From NCBI RefSeq assembly GCF_024979295.1, contig NZ_JANLCJ010000002.1, positions 434,001 to 498,000 on the forward strand: a stretch of 64,000 nucleotides of DNA. The letters run 5' to 3'. Position numbers and translations under genes: made by a program. This stretch comes from Herbiconiux daphne (GTDB taxonomy: Bacteria > Actinomycetota > Actinomycetes > Actinomycetales > Microbacteriaceae). Shown here in pieces: positions 25,551 through 34,089 of the stretch (within the stretch, counting starts at the first letter, position 1; each line of letters starts with the position of its first letter). The notes below the pieces were generated by a model that saw only the letters and a program-made list of their open reading frames with translations, was not told where the DNA came from and did no database searches.

Positions 25551-26018
25551 ATGAGCACGAAGCCACGCTCCCCCGCGCTCGACGAGACCTCCAAGGCGAT
25601 CATCGAGCAGCTCCAAGACGACGGCCGGCGCTCCTATGCCGAGATCGGCAAGGCCGTGGGGCTCAGCGAGGCGGCCGTTCGCCAGCGGGTGCAGAAGCTC
25701 ACCGAGTCGGGTGTGATGCAGATCGTGGCGGTGACCGATCCACTGCAGCTCGGCTTCTTCCGACAGGCGATGATCGGCCTCAAGGTGTCGGGAGACACAC
25801 GCGTCGTGGCCGACGCCCTCGCCCGCATGCCGTCGGTCGACTACGTGGTGCTCACCGCGGGCACCTTCGACATCCTCGCCGAAGTCGTCTGCGAAGACGA
25901 CGACGACCTCATCGCCCTGCTGAACTCCGAGATCCGGCAGCTCGAGGGCGTGCAGTCCACCGAAACATTCGTCTATTTGAAGCTGCACAAGCAGCTCTAC
26001 AACTGGGGTACACGATGA
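25551..26018 (+). CDS. Lrp/AsnC family transcriptional regulator
   Basis: A 155-residue regulator. The N-terminal winged helix has LDETSKAIIEQLQDDGRRSY, AEIGKAVGLSEAAVRQRVQK and LTESGVMQIVAVTD. The C-terminal half is the RAM ligand-binding ferredoxin-like domain (VLTAGTFDILAEVVCEDDD, YLKLHKQLYNWGTR). Lrp proteins form octamers and sense amino acids or amines. Its stop overlaps the start of the aminotransferase gene by four bases (ATGA), so it most probably controls this operon in response to a substrate of the pathway. Related actinobacterial operons place such regulators with putrescine or GABA transaminases. Confidence 0.92.
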   Translation: MSTKPRSPALDETSKAIIEQLQDDGRRSYAEIGKAVGLSEAAVRQRVQKLTESGVMQIVAVTDPLQLGFFRQAMIGLKVSGDTRVVADALARMPSVDYVVLTAGTFDILAEVVCEDDDDLIALLNSEIRQLEGVQSTETFVYLKLHKQLYNWGTR

Positions 26019-27436
26019 CAACCACCGAACAGCCCGTCTCCTCGTCAAGCGCCCGGGCATCACGGTCCGACGCCGATCTGCAGCGGATGGCGAAAGACCA
26101 CCTGTGGATGCACTTCGCCCGCCAGTCGGTCATGGAAGACGGCGGCGGCGTTCCGATCATCGTCAAGGGCGAGGGTCATCACATCTGGGACTCCAAGGGC
26201 AAGAAGTACATCGACGGCCTGGCCGGCCTCTTCACGGTCAACGCCGGCCACGGCCGGCGCCGCCTGGCCGAGGTGGCGGCCAAGCAGGCCGAAGAGCTGG
26301 CGTTCTTTCCGATCTGGTCGTATGCGCATCCGTCGGCCATCGAACTCGCCGACCGGCTCGCCCACTACGCCCCGGGCGACCTCAACCGCGTGTTCTTCTC
26401 GACTGGCGGAGGCGAAGCCGTCGAGACCGCGTTCAAGCTCGCCAAGTACTACTGGAAACTGCAGGGCCGCCCCACGAAGCACAAGGTGATCTCGCGTGCC
26501 GTTGCCTATCACGGCACGCCCCAAGGCGCCTTGGCTATCACAGGCATTCCCGCCATGAAGGAGATGTTCGAGCCCGTCACCCCGGGAGGCTTCCGGGTGC
26601 CGAACACGAACTACTACCGCGCGAAGGAGGCCGGCTTCGAGGGCACCGTAGAGGCGTTCGGCCTGTGGGCCGCGAATCGCATCGAAGAGATGATCCAGTT
26701 CGAGGGCCCGGAGACGGTGGCCGCCGTCTTCCTCGAGCCGGTGCAGAACTCGGGCGGCTGCTTCCCTCCCCCTCCCGGCTACTTCCAGCGGGTGCGCGAG
26801 ATCTGCGACAAGTACGACGTGCTGCTCGTGAGCGATGAGGTCATCTGCGCCTTCGGCCGCATCGGCAACTACTTCGCGTGCGACACCTACGGGTTCGAGC
26901 CCGACATGATCACCTGCGCGAAAGCGATGACGAGCGGATACTCCCCCATCGGCGCGACCATCGTGAACGAGAAGGTCTATGAGCCGTTCAAGCACGGCCA
27001 GACCGCGTTCTACCACGGCTACACCTTCGGCGGGCATCCGGTGTCGGCTGCCGTCGCCCTCGAGAACCTCGACATCTTCGAGGAGGAGCGCCTCAACGAA
27101 CGGGTGCAGGAGAACTCGCCGATCTTCCGGCAGACCCTCGAGAAGCTGCACGACCTGCCGATCGTGGGCGACGTGCGCGGAGACGGCTACTTCTTCGGCA
27201 TCGAGCTCGTGAAAGACAAGGCGACCCGTGAGACATTCGACGACGACGAGTCGGAGCGACTGCTGCGCGGATTCCTGTCGAAGGCCCTGTTCGACGCCGG
27301 TCTCTACTGCCGCGCCGACGACCGCGGCGACCCCGTGATTCAACTCTCGCCCCCGCTCACCATCGGGCCGAGCGAGTTCGACGAGATCGAGCAGATTCTG
27401 CGCAGCGTTCTGACGGAAGCGTGGACCCGGCTCTGA
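26015..27436 (+). CDS. Class III aminotransferase, putrescine/omega-amino acid type
   Basis: A 473-residue PLP enzyme. It shows DHLWMHFARQ, ARG-like substrate loops, VFFSTGGGEAVETAFKLAK, the AYHGTPQGALAITG block, LLVSDEVICAFGRIG with the PLP-pairing Asp, and the Schiff-base Lys303 in ITCAKAMTSGYSPIGA. The GRIG and SGYSPIGA phrases are characteristic of the SpuC/omega-amino acid:pyruvate branch rather than GabT. A likely reaction is transfer of an amino group from putrescine or another amine to pyruvate or 2-oxoglutarate. The gene is coupled to the Lrp gene and overlaps the FAD oxidoreductase start. The exact donor is inferred from context. Confidence 0.9.
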   Translation: MTTTEQPVSSSSARASRSDADLQRMAKDHLWMHFARQSVMEDGGGVPIIVKGEGHHIWDSKGKKYIDGLAGLFTVNAGHGRRRLAEVAAKQAEELAFFPIWSYAHPSAIELADRLAHYAPGDLNRVFFSTGGGEAVETAFKLAKYYWKLQGRPTKHKVISRAVAYHGTPQGALAITGIPAMKEMFEPVTPGGFRVPNTNYYRAKEAGFEGTVEAFGLWAANRIEEMIQFEGPETVAAVFLEPVQNSGGCFPPPPGYFQRVREICDKYDVLLVSDEVICAFGRIGNYFACDTYGFEPDMITCAKAMTSGYSPIGATIVNEKVYEPFKHGQTAFYHGYTFGGHPVSAAVALENLDIFEEERLNERVQENSPIFRQTLEKLHDLPIVGDVRGDGYFFGIELVKDKATRETFDDDESERLLRGFLSKALFDAGLYCRADDRGDPVIQLSPPLTIGPSEFDEIEQILRSVLTEAWTRL

Positions 27437-29037
27437 GCGACGACCGACTCCGGGGAATGGTCGACGGGCCTGCCGACGGGCGCTTCGGCGACGGGCGTTC
27501 CGGCGCCCGAGCCGACGGGCGCTCCGCGCATCGCGACGTGTCGTTCTGGTTCGACTCGCTCGCCGAATCGGGTCAAGACGCCCTTGCGCCGCGGGCCCCG
27601 CTCTCGGGCGACAGCTCGACCGGCGTGTGCATCGTCGGCGGCGGACTCACTGGATTGTGGACCGCGTACTACCTGAAGAAGGCCGACCCGTCGCTGCAGG
27701 TCACGATCGTCGAGAAGCACGTCGTGGGCTTCGGCGCCTCGGGCCGGAACGGCGGCTGGTGCTCGGCACTCTTTCCTCGCTCGACCGATTCGCTGCGCCG
27801 GGAGTACGGCGACGACGCGGCCCGCGCCATGCGGGAGGCGATGATCGACACCGTCGACGAGGTCGGACGGGTGATCGACGCGGAGGGCATCGACTGCGAC
27901 TTCGTCAAGGGCGGCACGATCGTGTTCGCGCGCGACACCGTGCAGCGCTCCGCCGCGATGACGGAGGTCGACGAGGCCCGGCGGTTCGGCGTGGATCGCC
28001 TCGAGCTCGTGACCTCGGGATCGCACGACGACCCCCGCTCGCGCGCTCTCGCCGCCACGTCGTCGCTCGCCGCCGCGTTCGACCCGGCGTGCGCACGGCT
28101 GCACCCGGGCAAGCTCGTGCGGCAGTTGGCGTCGGTGCTCGAGGCAATGGGCGTGGTGATCGCCGAGCAGACCGAGATCGTCGAGTGGGCACCGCATCGC
28201 GCCCTGTTCTCGGGTGCGGGTGGGGATGGTCTCGTGTCGTGCGACCAGCTGGTGCTGGCGACCGAGGCCTATGGCTCGCAGCTGCCGGGAGTCGGACGCC
28301 GCATCATGCCGCTGTATTCGCTGATGATCGCGACCGAGCCGCTGCCCGACGATCTGTGGGAGGAACTCGGCATCGAGCACGGCATGACGTTCAGCGATTA
28401 CCGCCACCTGCTCATCTACGGCCAGCGCACTGCCGACAATCGGTTCGCGTTCGGCGGCCGCGGTGCCCGCTATCACTGGGGAAGCTCCATCAAGCCCGGT
28501 CACGACCGGGTCGCCAGGGTGTTCGACCACTTGCAGAGCGCCCTCGGCGACCTGTTCCCGGCCGCACGGAACGCGCGCTTCACCCACCGCTGGGGCGGAC
28601 CGCTGGGCGTGGCACGCGACTGGCACCCGACGGCGAGCTTCAACCCGCGCACCGGAGTGGCGTTCGCCGGTGGTTACGTCGGCGACGGATTGAGCACCAC
28701 GAACCTCGCCGGCCGTACCCTCGCGGTGCTGATCGGGGACGCGAGAGGCGTCGCGACCGATGTATCGGGCCCGACCAGCGACGCCCCGACCGCGCTGCGC
28801 CCGACCTCGCTGCACCCGACCTCGCTGCACCCGACCTCGCCGGGCCCGACCTCGGCCGCGACCCTTCGCACGCTGCCCTGGGTCAATCACCTGTCGCCCA
28901 AATGGGAGCCTGAGCCCCTGCGATTCCTGGGCGCCAACCTCGGCCTGGTGGGAACGGGCGCGGCCGACCTCGAAGAATCGGTCACCGGGCGCCGATCGAT
29001 CGCCGCCCGGCTGCTGGGACCACTGACCGGTCACTGA
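27421..29037 (+). CDS. FAD-dependent oxidoreductase, PuuB/DAO family
   Basis: A DAO-family flavoenzyme of up to 538 residues. The dinucleotide fold is VCIVGGGLTGLWTAYYLKK, followed by VGFGASGRNGGWCSALFPR, a signature of gamma-glutamylputrescine oxidase (PuuB) and OrdL-like proteins. Later come THRWGGPLGVARDWHP and GYVGDGLSTTNLAGRTLA. It would oxidise an amine to an aldehyde with release of ammonia and peroxide. The GTG at 27421 lies inside the aminotransferase 3' end; the ATG at 27457 is an alternative. The first 35 residues are a low-complexity DGR repeat. A second small repeat, TSLHPTS, occurs near residue 460, coded by in-frame direct repeats at 28795-28850. Confidence 0.88.
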   Translation: MDPALSDDRLRGMVDGPADGRFGDGRSGARADGRSAHRDVSFWFDSLAESGQDALAPRAPLSGDSSTGVCIVGGGLTGLWTAYYLKKADPSLQVTIVEKHVVGFGASGRNGGWCSALFPRSTDSLRREYGDDAARAMREAMIDTVDEVGRVIDAEGIDCDFVKGGTIVFARDTVQRSAAMTEVDEARRFGVDRLELVTSGSHDDPRSRALAATSSLAAAFDPACARLHPGKLVRQLASVLEAMGVVIAEQTEIVEWAPHRALFSGAGGDGLVSCDQLVLATEAYGSQLPGVGRRIMPLYSLMIATEPLPDDLWEELGIEHGMTFSDYRHLLIYGQRTADNRFAFGGRGARYHWGSSIKPGHDRVARVFDHLQSALGDLFPAARNARFTHRWGGPLGVARDWHPTASFNPRTGVAFAGGYVGDGLSTTNLAGRTLAVLIGDARGVATDVSGPTSDAPTALRPTSLHPTSLHPTSPGPTSAATLRTLPWVNHLSPKWEPEPLRFLGANLGLVGTGAADLEESVTGRRSIAARLLGPLTGH

Positions 29038-29109
29038 CTCGGCGAAGGCGGAGGCGCGGGCGGAGTCGCGACGTCTCTGCCCGTTCTCGGGCCACTGCCA
29101 TGCCGACGG

Positions 29110-30240
29110 TCATCGGTGGATCGTGAGGGGTGAGCCCGGCGCCTCGCCGAGCCACTCCGGAACAAGGGCGTGGTCGATGACCTGCAGGAAGAGGCCGGCG
29201 AGCTCGTAGTCGGGATCGGCGCGAAGGCCCTCCTCGAAGTAGCGAGCAGCGACCGAACCCCGCCCGCGGGCCCACTCGAGCCAGCCGAGCATGGTGAGCG
29301 GAGGCGCCGCGATGGAGTCGGGCACGCACGACACGATGTGCCGCAGCAGACCGACCGCTCGGGCGAGGTCGGCCGGCGCCGGGGCCCGGGTTCCTTCGCC
29401 GAGGAAGGTGCTGAGCAGCCGATCCTCGGGCAGGTGTTCGGGTGCATCGGGGTGCGCCGCATGCTGAACCGACTCGTGGAGTGCCACGACACCGGCTTCG
29501 AGCCCCCACGCGCACATCATGAGCACGCAATCGCGCACGAGCTTGTGCCGCAGCGACCAGGCCAGCGACACCGTTCGGGCGTCGGACGGAGGACCGGCCG
29601 CCGGGTCGGCGCGCAAGGCGTCGTGCCACCGCAACAGCACGTCGACGACGTCGGCATCAGGATCGGCACGCCCCGGCCGATCGAGCACCGCGACGGAGGC
29701 CATGGCCCGGGAGCGACGGCGCTCCGAGAGCGGCACGATGGGCACGAACGGGCCGTGGTGCGGGTCGCCACCCCGGGTGACGTCGCCGGCGGGAGGCACG
29801 ACGGCCGCGGGCAAGGGGTGCCACGCTTCGGGTCGCTCGGCGGCATCCGCCCACCGGCCTCGAATCACGAAGAACGCGCGGGGAACCTCGAAACCGGCGG
29901 CACTGAGGCGCGACCGCACCCGTTCGAGCACGGGACGCAAGGCTGCCGACGACGGAGGGCCGTCGTCGGGACCGTCGTCGGGACCTCCATAGAGCACGAT
30001 CTCGGCCGCGGTGGCCGCTGTGACCCGGGCCACGACCCCGGTGATGGCGTGGGCGTAGTCGTCGCCCGCCGCTCCGCCCGGAGGGGGCAGGTCGACCCGC
30101 ACGACAGCCGGCGGGCGCCGTCGTCGCCGGATGACGAGCACGAGCGAGTTCGATGGGCGGAGGCCAAGCACGGAATCGACTTCGCGCACGATCTCGGCGA
30201 GGCGATGGGTGGTCGGTGGACTGGTGGTGATGGTGGACAT
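29110..30240 (-). CDS. DUF4192 family protein
   Basis: A 376-residue protein that matches the actinobacterial DUF4192 family in length and layout. It begins with a short strand-helix element (RLAEIVREVDSVLGLRPSNSLVLVI), a VVRVDLPPP strand, and has the conserved WADAAERPEAWHPLP block. The C-terminal half is helical with a tetratricopeptide-like segment (TMLGWLEWARGRGSVAARYF followed by EEGLRADPDYELAGL). No enzyme motif is visible and the family has no established function. Cytoplasmic. It is convergent with the FAD oxidoreductase. Confidence 0.85.
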   Translation of the reverse strand: MSTITTSPPTTHRLAEIVREVDSVLGLRPSNSLVLVIRRRRRPPAVVRVDLPPPGGAAGDDYAHAITGVVARVTAATAAEIVLYGGPDDGPDDGPPSSAALRPVLERVRSRLSAAGFEVPRAFFVIRGRWADAAERPEAWHPLPAAVVPPAGDVTRGGDPHHGPFVPIVPLSERRRSRAMASVAVLDRPGRADPDADVVDVLLRWHDALRADPAAGPPSDARTVSLAWSLRHKLVRDCVLMMCAWGLEAGVVALHESVQHAAHPDAPEHLPEDRLLSTFLGEGTRAPAPADLARAVGLLRHIVSCVPDSIAAPPLTMLGWLEWARGRGSVAARYFEEGLRADPDYELAGLFLQVIDHALVPEWLGEAPGSPLTIHR

Positions 30241-30315
30241 GACGACAGTGTCGTGACCGGCCGGGCGGAGCGGGGGCGGCCGAGCGGATCTGTGCAGAGA
30301 ATCGACGCGCGCCTG

Positions 30316-30383
30316 AGCTGTGGAGAACCCGCGCTGTGGAGAACCGGAGCAGCGGAGAATCGGAGCAGCGGAGAACCGGAGCG
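30316..30383. repeat. Short tandem repeat, about four 16-base units
   Basis: Units of the form GCGGAGAACCGGAGCA repeat about four times with small changes (GCTGTGGAGAACCC, GCTGTGGAGAACCGGAGCA, GCGGAGAATCGGAGCA, GCGGAGAACCGGAGCGA). They lie in the gap between the DUF4192 start and the end of the YceI gene. The remainder of this 256-base gap (30241-30496) shows no gene. Confidence 0.7.
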
Positions 30384-30496
30384 ATCCGACATCCGGTGCC
30401 GGGGCGAGCGAATCGCCGCGGAGACGACGACACCGCCGACCGGAGAACCGATCGGCGGTGTCAGACGTGGAGCTGCGGCCGAGGGCCGCGTCGGGG

Positions 30497-31051
30497 TTAC
30501 GGCTGCAGAACGGCCTGGACCTCGATGGTGATGGTGACCTTGTCGCCGACCAGCACGCCGCCGGTCTCGAGGGCGGCGTTCCAGTTCACGCCGAACTCGT
30601 TGCGGTCGACCTCGGTGGTGGCGGTGAAGCCGGCCTTGTAGTTGCCGTAGGGGTCGGTGCCGAAGCCGCCGAACTCGAAGTCGAAGGTGACGGGCTTGGT
30701 GACGCCCTTGATCGTCAGATCGCCGTCGACCTTGTAGTCGCCGCCCTCGAGGCGCACGCCGGTCGACACGAAGGTGAGCTCGGGGTGGGTCGGGGCGTCG
30801 AAGAAGTCGTTGGTGGCCAGGTGGCCGTCGCGGTTCTTGTCGTTGGTGTTCACCGAAGCCACATCGGCCGAAGCGGTGACCTTGGTGTCGAGCGGGTTCT
30901 CACCGGTGACGAAGGTGGCGTCGAACTTCTCGAACTTGCCCTTCACCTTGCTGATGAGCATGTGGCGAACGCTGAAGGCGACCTCGGAGTGCGAGGGGTC
31001 GATGGTCCAGGTGCCTGCTTTGTAACCGGGGATCTCGATGGTGTCTGTCAT
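30497..31051 (-). CDS. yceI: YceI family protein
   Basis: A 184-residue lipocalin-like protein of the YceI family. It shows the opening GTWTIDPSHSEVAFSVRHM, then KVKGKFEKFDATFVTGENPL, HLATNDFFDAPTHPELTFVS and the C-terminal DRNEFGVNWNAALETGGVLV. These proteins bind long isoprenoid or fatty amide ligands in a beta-barrel. There is no signal peptide, so this copy is cytoplasmic, as common in actinobacteria. AGAGAG lies seven bases before the ATG. A perfect palindrome 54 bases upstream of the start (31105-31124) suggests repressor control. Confidence 0.93.
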   Translation of the reverse strand: MTDTIEIPGYKAGTWTIDPSHSEVAFSVRHMLISKVKGKFEKFDATFVTGENPLDTKVTASADVASVNTNDKNRDGHLATNDFFDAPTHPELTFVSTGVRLEGGDYKVDGDLTIKGVTKPVTFDFEFGGFGTDPYGNYKAGFTATTEVDRNEFGVNWNAALETGGVLVGDKVTITIEVQAVLQP

Positions 31052-31104
31052 TGTGTCTCTCTTCGTGAGTCGTGGGTCGTTCTCGAGGCGCGAAGGTGGC
31101 CCGT

Positions 31105-31124
31105 GTCAATGCAAATGCATTGAC
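31105..31124. promoter_or_regulatory. Palindromic operator upstream of yceI
   Basis: GTCAATGCA-AA-TGCATTGAC is a perfect 9+2+9 inverted repeat in the yceI leader. A candidate -10 box AATAAT (minus strand) lies just upstream near 31131-31136, so a bound repressor would block early transcription. The size and AATGCATT-like core suggest a MarR-type dimer. No marR gene is in the window. Confidence 0.6.
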
Positions 31125-31172
31125 AGCCTCAATTATTCCCGGGTTCAGCACAGGAAATTCAGCGCAGGAAAT

Positions 31173-31676
31173 TCAGCGCAAGATCTCCACCATCAGCACC
31201 CACGCGTTCAGGATGGCCACGATGAAGATGGCGACGAACCCGGATGCCACCACGTTGAGACCCGCCTCGGAGCCGAAAGCCACCATCACCCCGCCGATCA
31301 GCACCAGACCGATCGAGCCGATGCCGAGCACGGCGGTTCCGATCTTCGAGTTCAGACTTGCCCCCTCGGTGGTGGCGAACATGCGGCGCACCGAGTCGAC
31401 CTCGAATCCGAGAGCCGCGGCCGAGAACGCGATGAGCTGAAGGCCGAGCAGCAGTGCCGGCTGATCGGGGATGAGCATCGTGGCGGCACCCACCAAGATC
31501 GCCGTGATCGACGCCACCGTCGCGCCGGCGCGGGCGGGTAGGCCGGAGCCGGCGATGATCTCTTTCAGGTTGACCGAGATCGCCACGATGATGAGGCCCG
31601 CGAGGGCGGCGGCCGCCCCGGCGGTGGCCACGGCGAAGTCGTGCCAGCCTTCCATGTCGAGCGGATGCATGGGCAC
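31173..31676 (-). CDS. Conserved small integral membrane protein
   Basis: A 167-residue protein that starts with a short polar end (HPLDMEGWHDFAVAT) and has about five hydrophobic helices: GAAAALAGLIIVAISVNL, ATVASITAILVGAATMLI, ALLLGLQLIAFSAAALGF, IGTAVLGIGSIGLVLIGGVM and VASGFVAIFIVAILNAWVL. The WHDFAVATAGAAAALAGLIIVA opening occurs in an uncharacterised actinobacterial membrane family. No ligand or enzyme residues stand out. A 14-base tandem duplication (CAGGAAATTCAGCG at 31151-31178) covers its stop codon. Function unknown. Confidence 0.75.
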   Translation of the reverse strand: MPMHPLDMEGWHDFAVATAGAAAALAGLIIVAISVNLKEIIAGSGLPARAGATVASITAILVGAATMLIPDQPALLLGLQLIAFSAAALGFEVDSVRRMFATTEGASLNSKIGTAVLGIGSIGLVLIGGVMVAFGSEAGLNVVASGFVAIFIVAILNAWVLMVEILR

Positions 31677-31740
31677 ATGGTATCGGGACGCGCGCGTCGC
31701 CTTTCAACAACTTTCACTCTCGTCACATACTCTGGAGGCC

Positions 31741-32898
31741 ATGTGGAAGCTTTCGGCGCGCGGCTGGAGCGTGATGACGATCGTCGTCGCACTCGTCGCA
31801 GGATCGAGCGCGACGGCCGCTGCCCAGGGCGCGCCGGCGTCTCTCGTGCGTGACGACTACCCCACCTGGGACGAGGTGAACGCCGCTCTCAACAACGAGC
31901 AGGCCACCAAGAACGAGGTCGACCGCATCCAGACCGCTCTGCAGCAAGATGAGGCGAACGCCGCCGCCGCCGAGAACCTCAGCCTGCAGCGGGGCAGCGA
32001 ATACCTCACCGCGAAGTACAACCTCGACGTCGCGACCACCTACGCCGACAACCTCACCACCCAGGCGTCGGCCGCCACCGCCGAGGCCCAGCGCGCGACC
32101 CTGCAGGTCGGCCAGCTGGTGGCGCAGCTCTACCGCTCGGGCGGCGACTCCACCCTCAACCTGATCCTCAACCAGAACGACTCCGACTCCCTGCTCTACC
32201 AGCTCGGCACGATGTCGAAGCTCACCGAGCAGACCGCCGGCATCCGCGACGCGGCGGTCGCGGCGCAGAACACCGCCGATCAACTCGCTCAGCAGGCCGA
32301 GGTCGCCCAGAACGAACGCAACGCGCTCGAGCAGGCGGCCGAGGAAGCCAAGCAGCAGGCCGAGGCAGCCGCGGCCGAAGCCCAGGACCAGGTCGCCGCG
32401 ACATCCTCTCGTCGTGACCAGATGCAGGCGCAGCTGGCCGCTCTGCAGAAGGTCAGCGTCGACGTGGTGCAGAAGTTCCAGGAGGGCGAGGCCTACCGCG
32501 CGGCCGAAGAGGCGAAGCGCGCCGCCGCCGCGGCCGCGAGTGACGCGCCGGGCAGCAGCTGGGTTCCCGACGGTGGTGCGGTCGCCTCGCCGACGGAGGC
32601 GAAGGCGATCGCCGCGGGGCTGATGGGTTCCTACGGCTGGAGCGGCGGGCAGTACGACTGCCTGGTTCAACTCTGGATCGGCGAGTCGGGCTGGCGGGTG
32701 AACGCCTACAACGAGTCGAGCGGCGCCTACGGCATTCCGCAGTCGCTGCCCGCGTCGAAGATGGCATCGGTCGGCGCCGACTACGTCACCAACGCGCAGA
32801 CCCAGATCATCTGGGGCATGAACTACATCGCTGGCCGCTACGGCACGCCCTGCAGCGCCCTCTCGACCTGGCAGGCGCGGTCGCCGCACTGGTACTAG
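31741..32898 (+). CDS. Secreted coiled-coil protein with lysozyme-like C-terminal domain
   Basis: CTGGAGG sits just before the ATG at 31741, giving 385 residues. A signal peptide (LSARGWSVMTIVVALVAGSS ending at AAAQG) is followed by a long alpha-helical coiled coil (residues about 50-265) of the PcsB/RipA-hinge type. Next come an Ala-rich linker and a C-terminal domain of about 85 residues (CLVQLWIGESGWRVNAYN, SSGAYGIPQSLPASKMAS, IIWGMNYIAGRYGTPCSALS). This last part matches the aggregation-promoting-factor/resuscitation-type transglycosylase-like fold; the Glu in IGESGWR is the expected catalytic residue and two cysteines may form a disulfide. It probably trims peptidoglycan during growth or division. 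Confidence 0.87.
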   Translation: MWKLSARGWSVMTIVVALVAGSSATAAAQGAPASLVRDDYPTWDEVNAALNNEQATKNEVDRIQTALQQDEANAAAAENLSLQRGSEYLTAKYNLDVATTYADNLTTQASAATAEAQRATLQVGQLVAQLYRSGGDSTLNLILNQNDSDSLLYQLGTMSKLTEQTAGIRDAAVAAQNTADQLAQQAEVAQNERNALEQAAEEAKQQAEAAAAEAQDQVAATSSRRDQMQAQLAALQKVSVDVVQKFQEGEAYRAAEEAKRAAAAAASDAPGSSWVPDGGAVASPTEAKAIAAGLMGSYGWSGGQYDCLVQLWIGESGWRVNAYNESSGAYGIPQSLPASKMASVGADYVTNAQTQIIWGMNYIAGRYGTPCSALSTWQARSPHWY

Positions 32899-32948
32899 GC
32901 CGGCGCGGGGCGGCTACCGGCGGCGGCGCTCGATGCCAGCGGTAGCGG

Positions 32949-33917
32949 TCAGTGCCAGCGGTGGTCCTGGATCGTCATGCGCGGCCCGTGGCGCGGCGGC
33001 CTGAAGCCGCTCGCCAGCACGAGCCGCACGATGCGCTGACGCTGGCCGGCCCAGGGTGCGAGCAGGTCGGCCAGCGCGTCGTCGTCGATCGCCTCGCCCA
33101 CCAGGGCCCAGCCTATGGTGGCGGCGAGGTGGTAGTCGCCGAAGCTGACGGCGTCGGGATCGCCGTGCGACCGCTGCGAGGTCTCGGCGGCCGTCCACAC
33201 GCCGACCCCCGTGACGGTGCGCAGCAGACGCTGCACCTCGGCGCCTCCGCGACCGATCGACGTAGTGCGTTCGAGCCCGCTCGCGACCGTCGCGGCCCCG
33301 ATCACCGTCTTCGAGCGACGCGGATCCACGCCCGCCCGATGCCACTCCCACGACGGGATGCGCCGCCACTGCTCCGCGGTGAGCGGCACCCGCAATGCTG
33401 CCGGCACGGGGCCCGGCGGGCGCTCCCCGTGCTTGGTGACGAGCACCCGCCAGGCCCGGAAGGCCTCGGTCGACGTGACCTTCTGCTCGATGATGGCGGC
33501 GGCGAGCGAATCGAGCACCCGGGCCGTGCGGGTGAGCCGCAGCCCCGGGTTGCGATGCCTCGACGACTCGAGCAGCTCGAACGCGGTGAGGTCGAGATCG
33601 CTCCAGTCGTCGCCGTCTCCGAGCAGTTCAGGCACCGAGGCGAGAGCAGCGGATGCTCCGCTCCCCCACGCCCGGGCCCGCACCCGGCCGCGCGTGCCCG
33701 AGATGTGCAGGCTGGCCGCGCCCTCCGCGGTGCGCAGAGTCAGCCACACCCCGGTGCCCGCTTCGTCGAACCGCACGCACGGGTCACCGGGCCCGCGCCG
33801 CAGCGGGCCGAGGGTCGCGCGCCAGTCGACCGGCTCGCGCGGCTCGTAGACCAGCTCGAGGGGCGCCTCGGCCACGCTCTCGGCGCGGGCCGGCTCGCTG
33901 GTGATCGTCATCGACAT
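32949..33917 (-). CDS. AlkA-like DNA-3-methyladenine glycosylase (HhH-GPD)
   Basis: With the start at MSMTITSEPARAE (33917), 322 residues. The N-terminal 130 residues form an AlkA-N-like beta domain. The HhH-GPD part contains IIEQKVTSTEAFRAWRVLV, the helix-hairpin-helix TVTGVGVWTAAETSQRSHGD and the catalytic Asp in SFGDYHLA. The enzyme removes alkylated purines from DNA. It differs from E. coli AlkA in having a longer N-terminal domain and lacks any Ada fusion. A Tag-type glycosylase lies separately at 55.9 kb. The upstream GTG-type extension to 33974 is less likely. Confidence 0.88.
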   Translation of the reverse strand: MSMTITSEPARAESVAEAPLELVYEPREPVDWRATLGPLRRGPGDPCVRFDEAGTGVWLTLRTAEGAASLHISGTRGRVRARAWGSGASAALASVPELLGDGDDWSDLDLTAFELLESSRHRNPGLRLTRTARVLDSLAAAIIEQKVTSTEAFRAWRVLVTKHGERPPGPVPAALRVPLTAEQWRRIPSWEWHRAGVDPRRSKTVIGAATVASGLERTTSIGRGGAEVQRLLRTVTGVGVWTAAETSQRSHGDPDAVSFGDYHLAATIGWALVGEAIDDDALADLLAPWAGQRQRIVRLVLASGFRPPRHGPRMTIQDHRWH

Positions 33918-34089
33918 GAAGACTACGTGAGGCGACGGACATCCGCGTCGCGCCACGAGCGGCACGAGCGGCATGCCGATGAGGCAGGAGGTGGTCGGCG
34001 GTACTTCGGCCGCGGCATCGCACCCGCGCGAGCCAAGCCCTCACACCCGCGCGAGCCCGGGTCATGCACGGGTCGAGCACACGCGGCGA

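Noticed and set aside
29110..30240. Nuclease or restriction function for the DUF4192 protein
   Set aside because: No catalytic motif is visible; only the family pattern can be supported.
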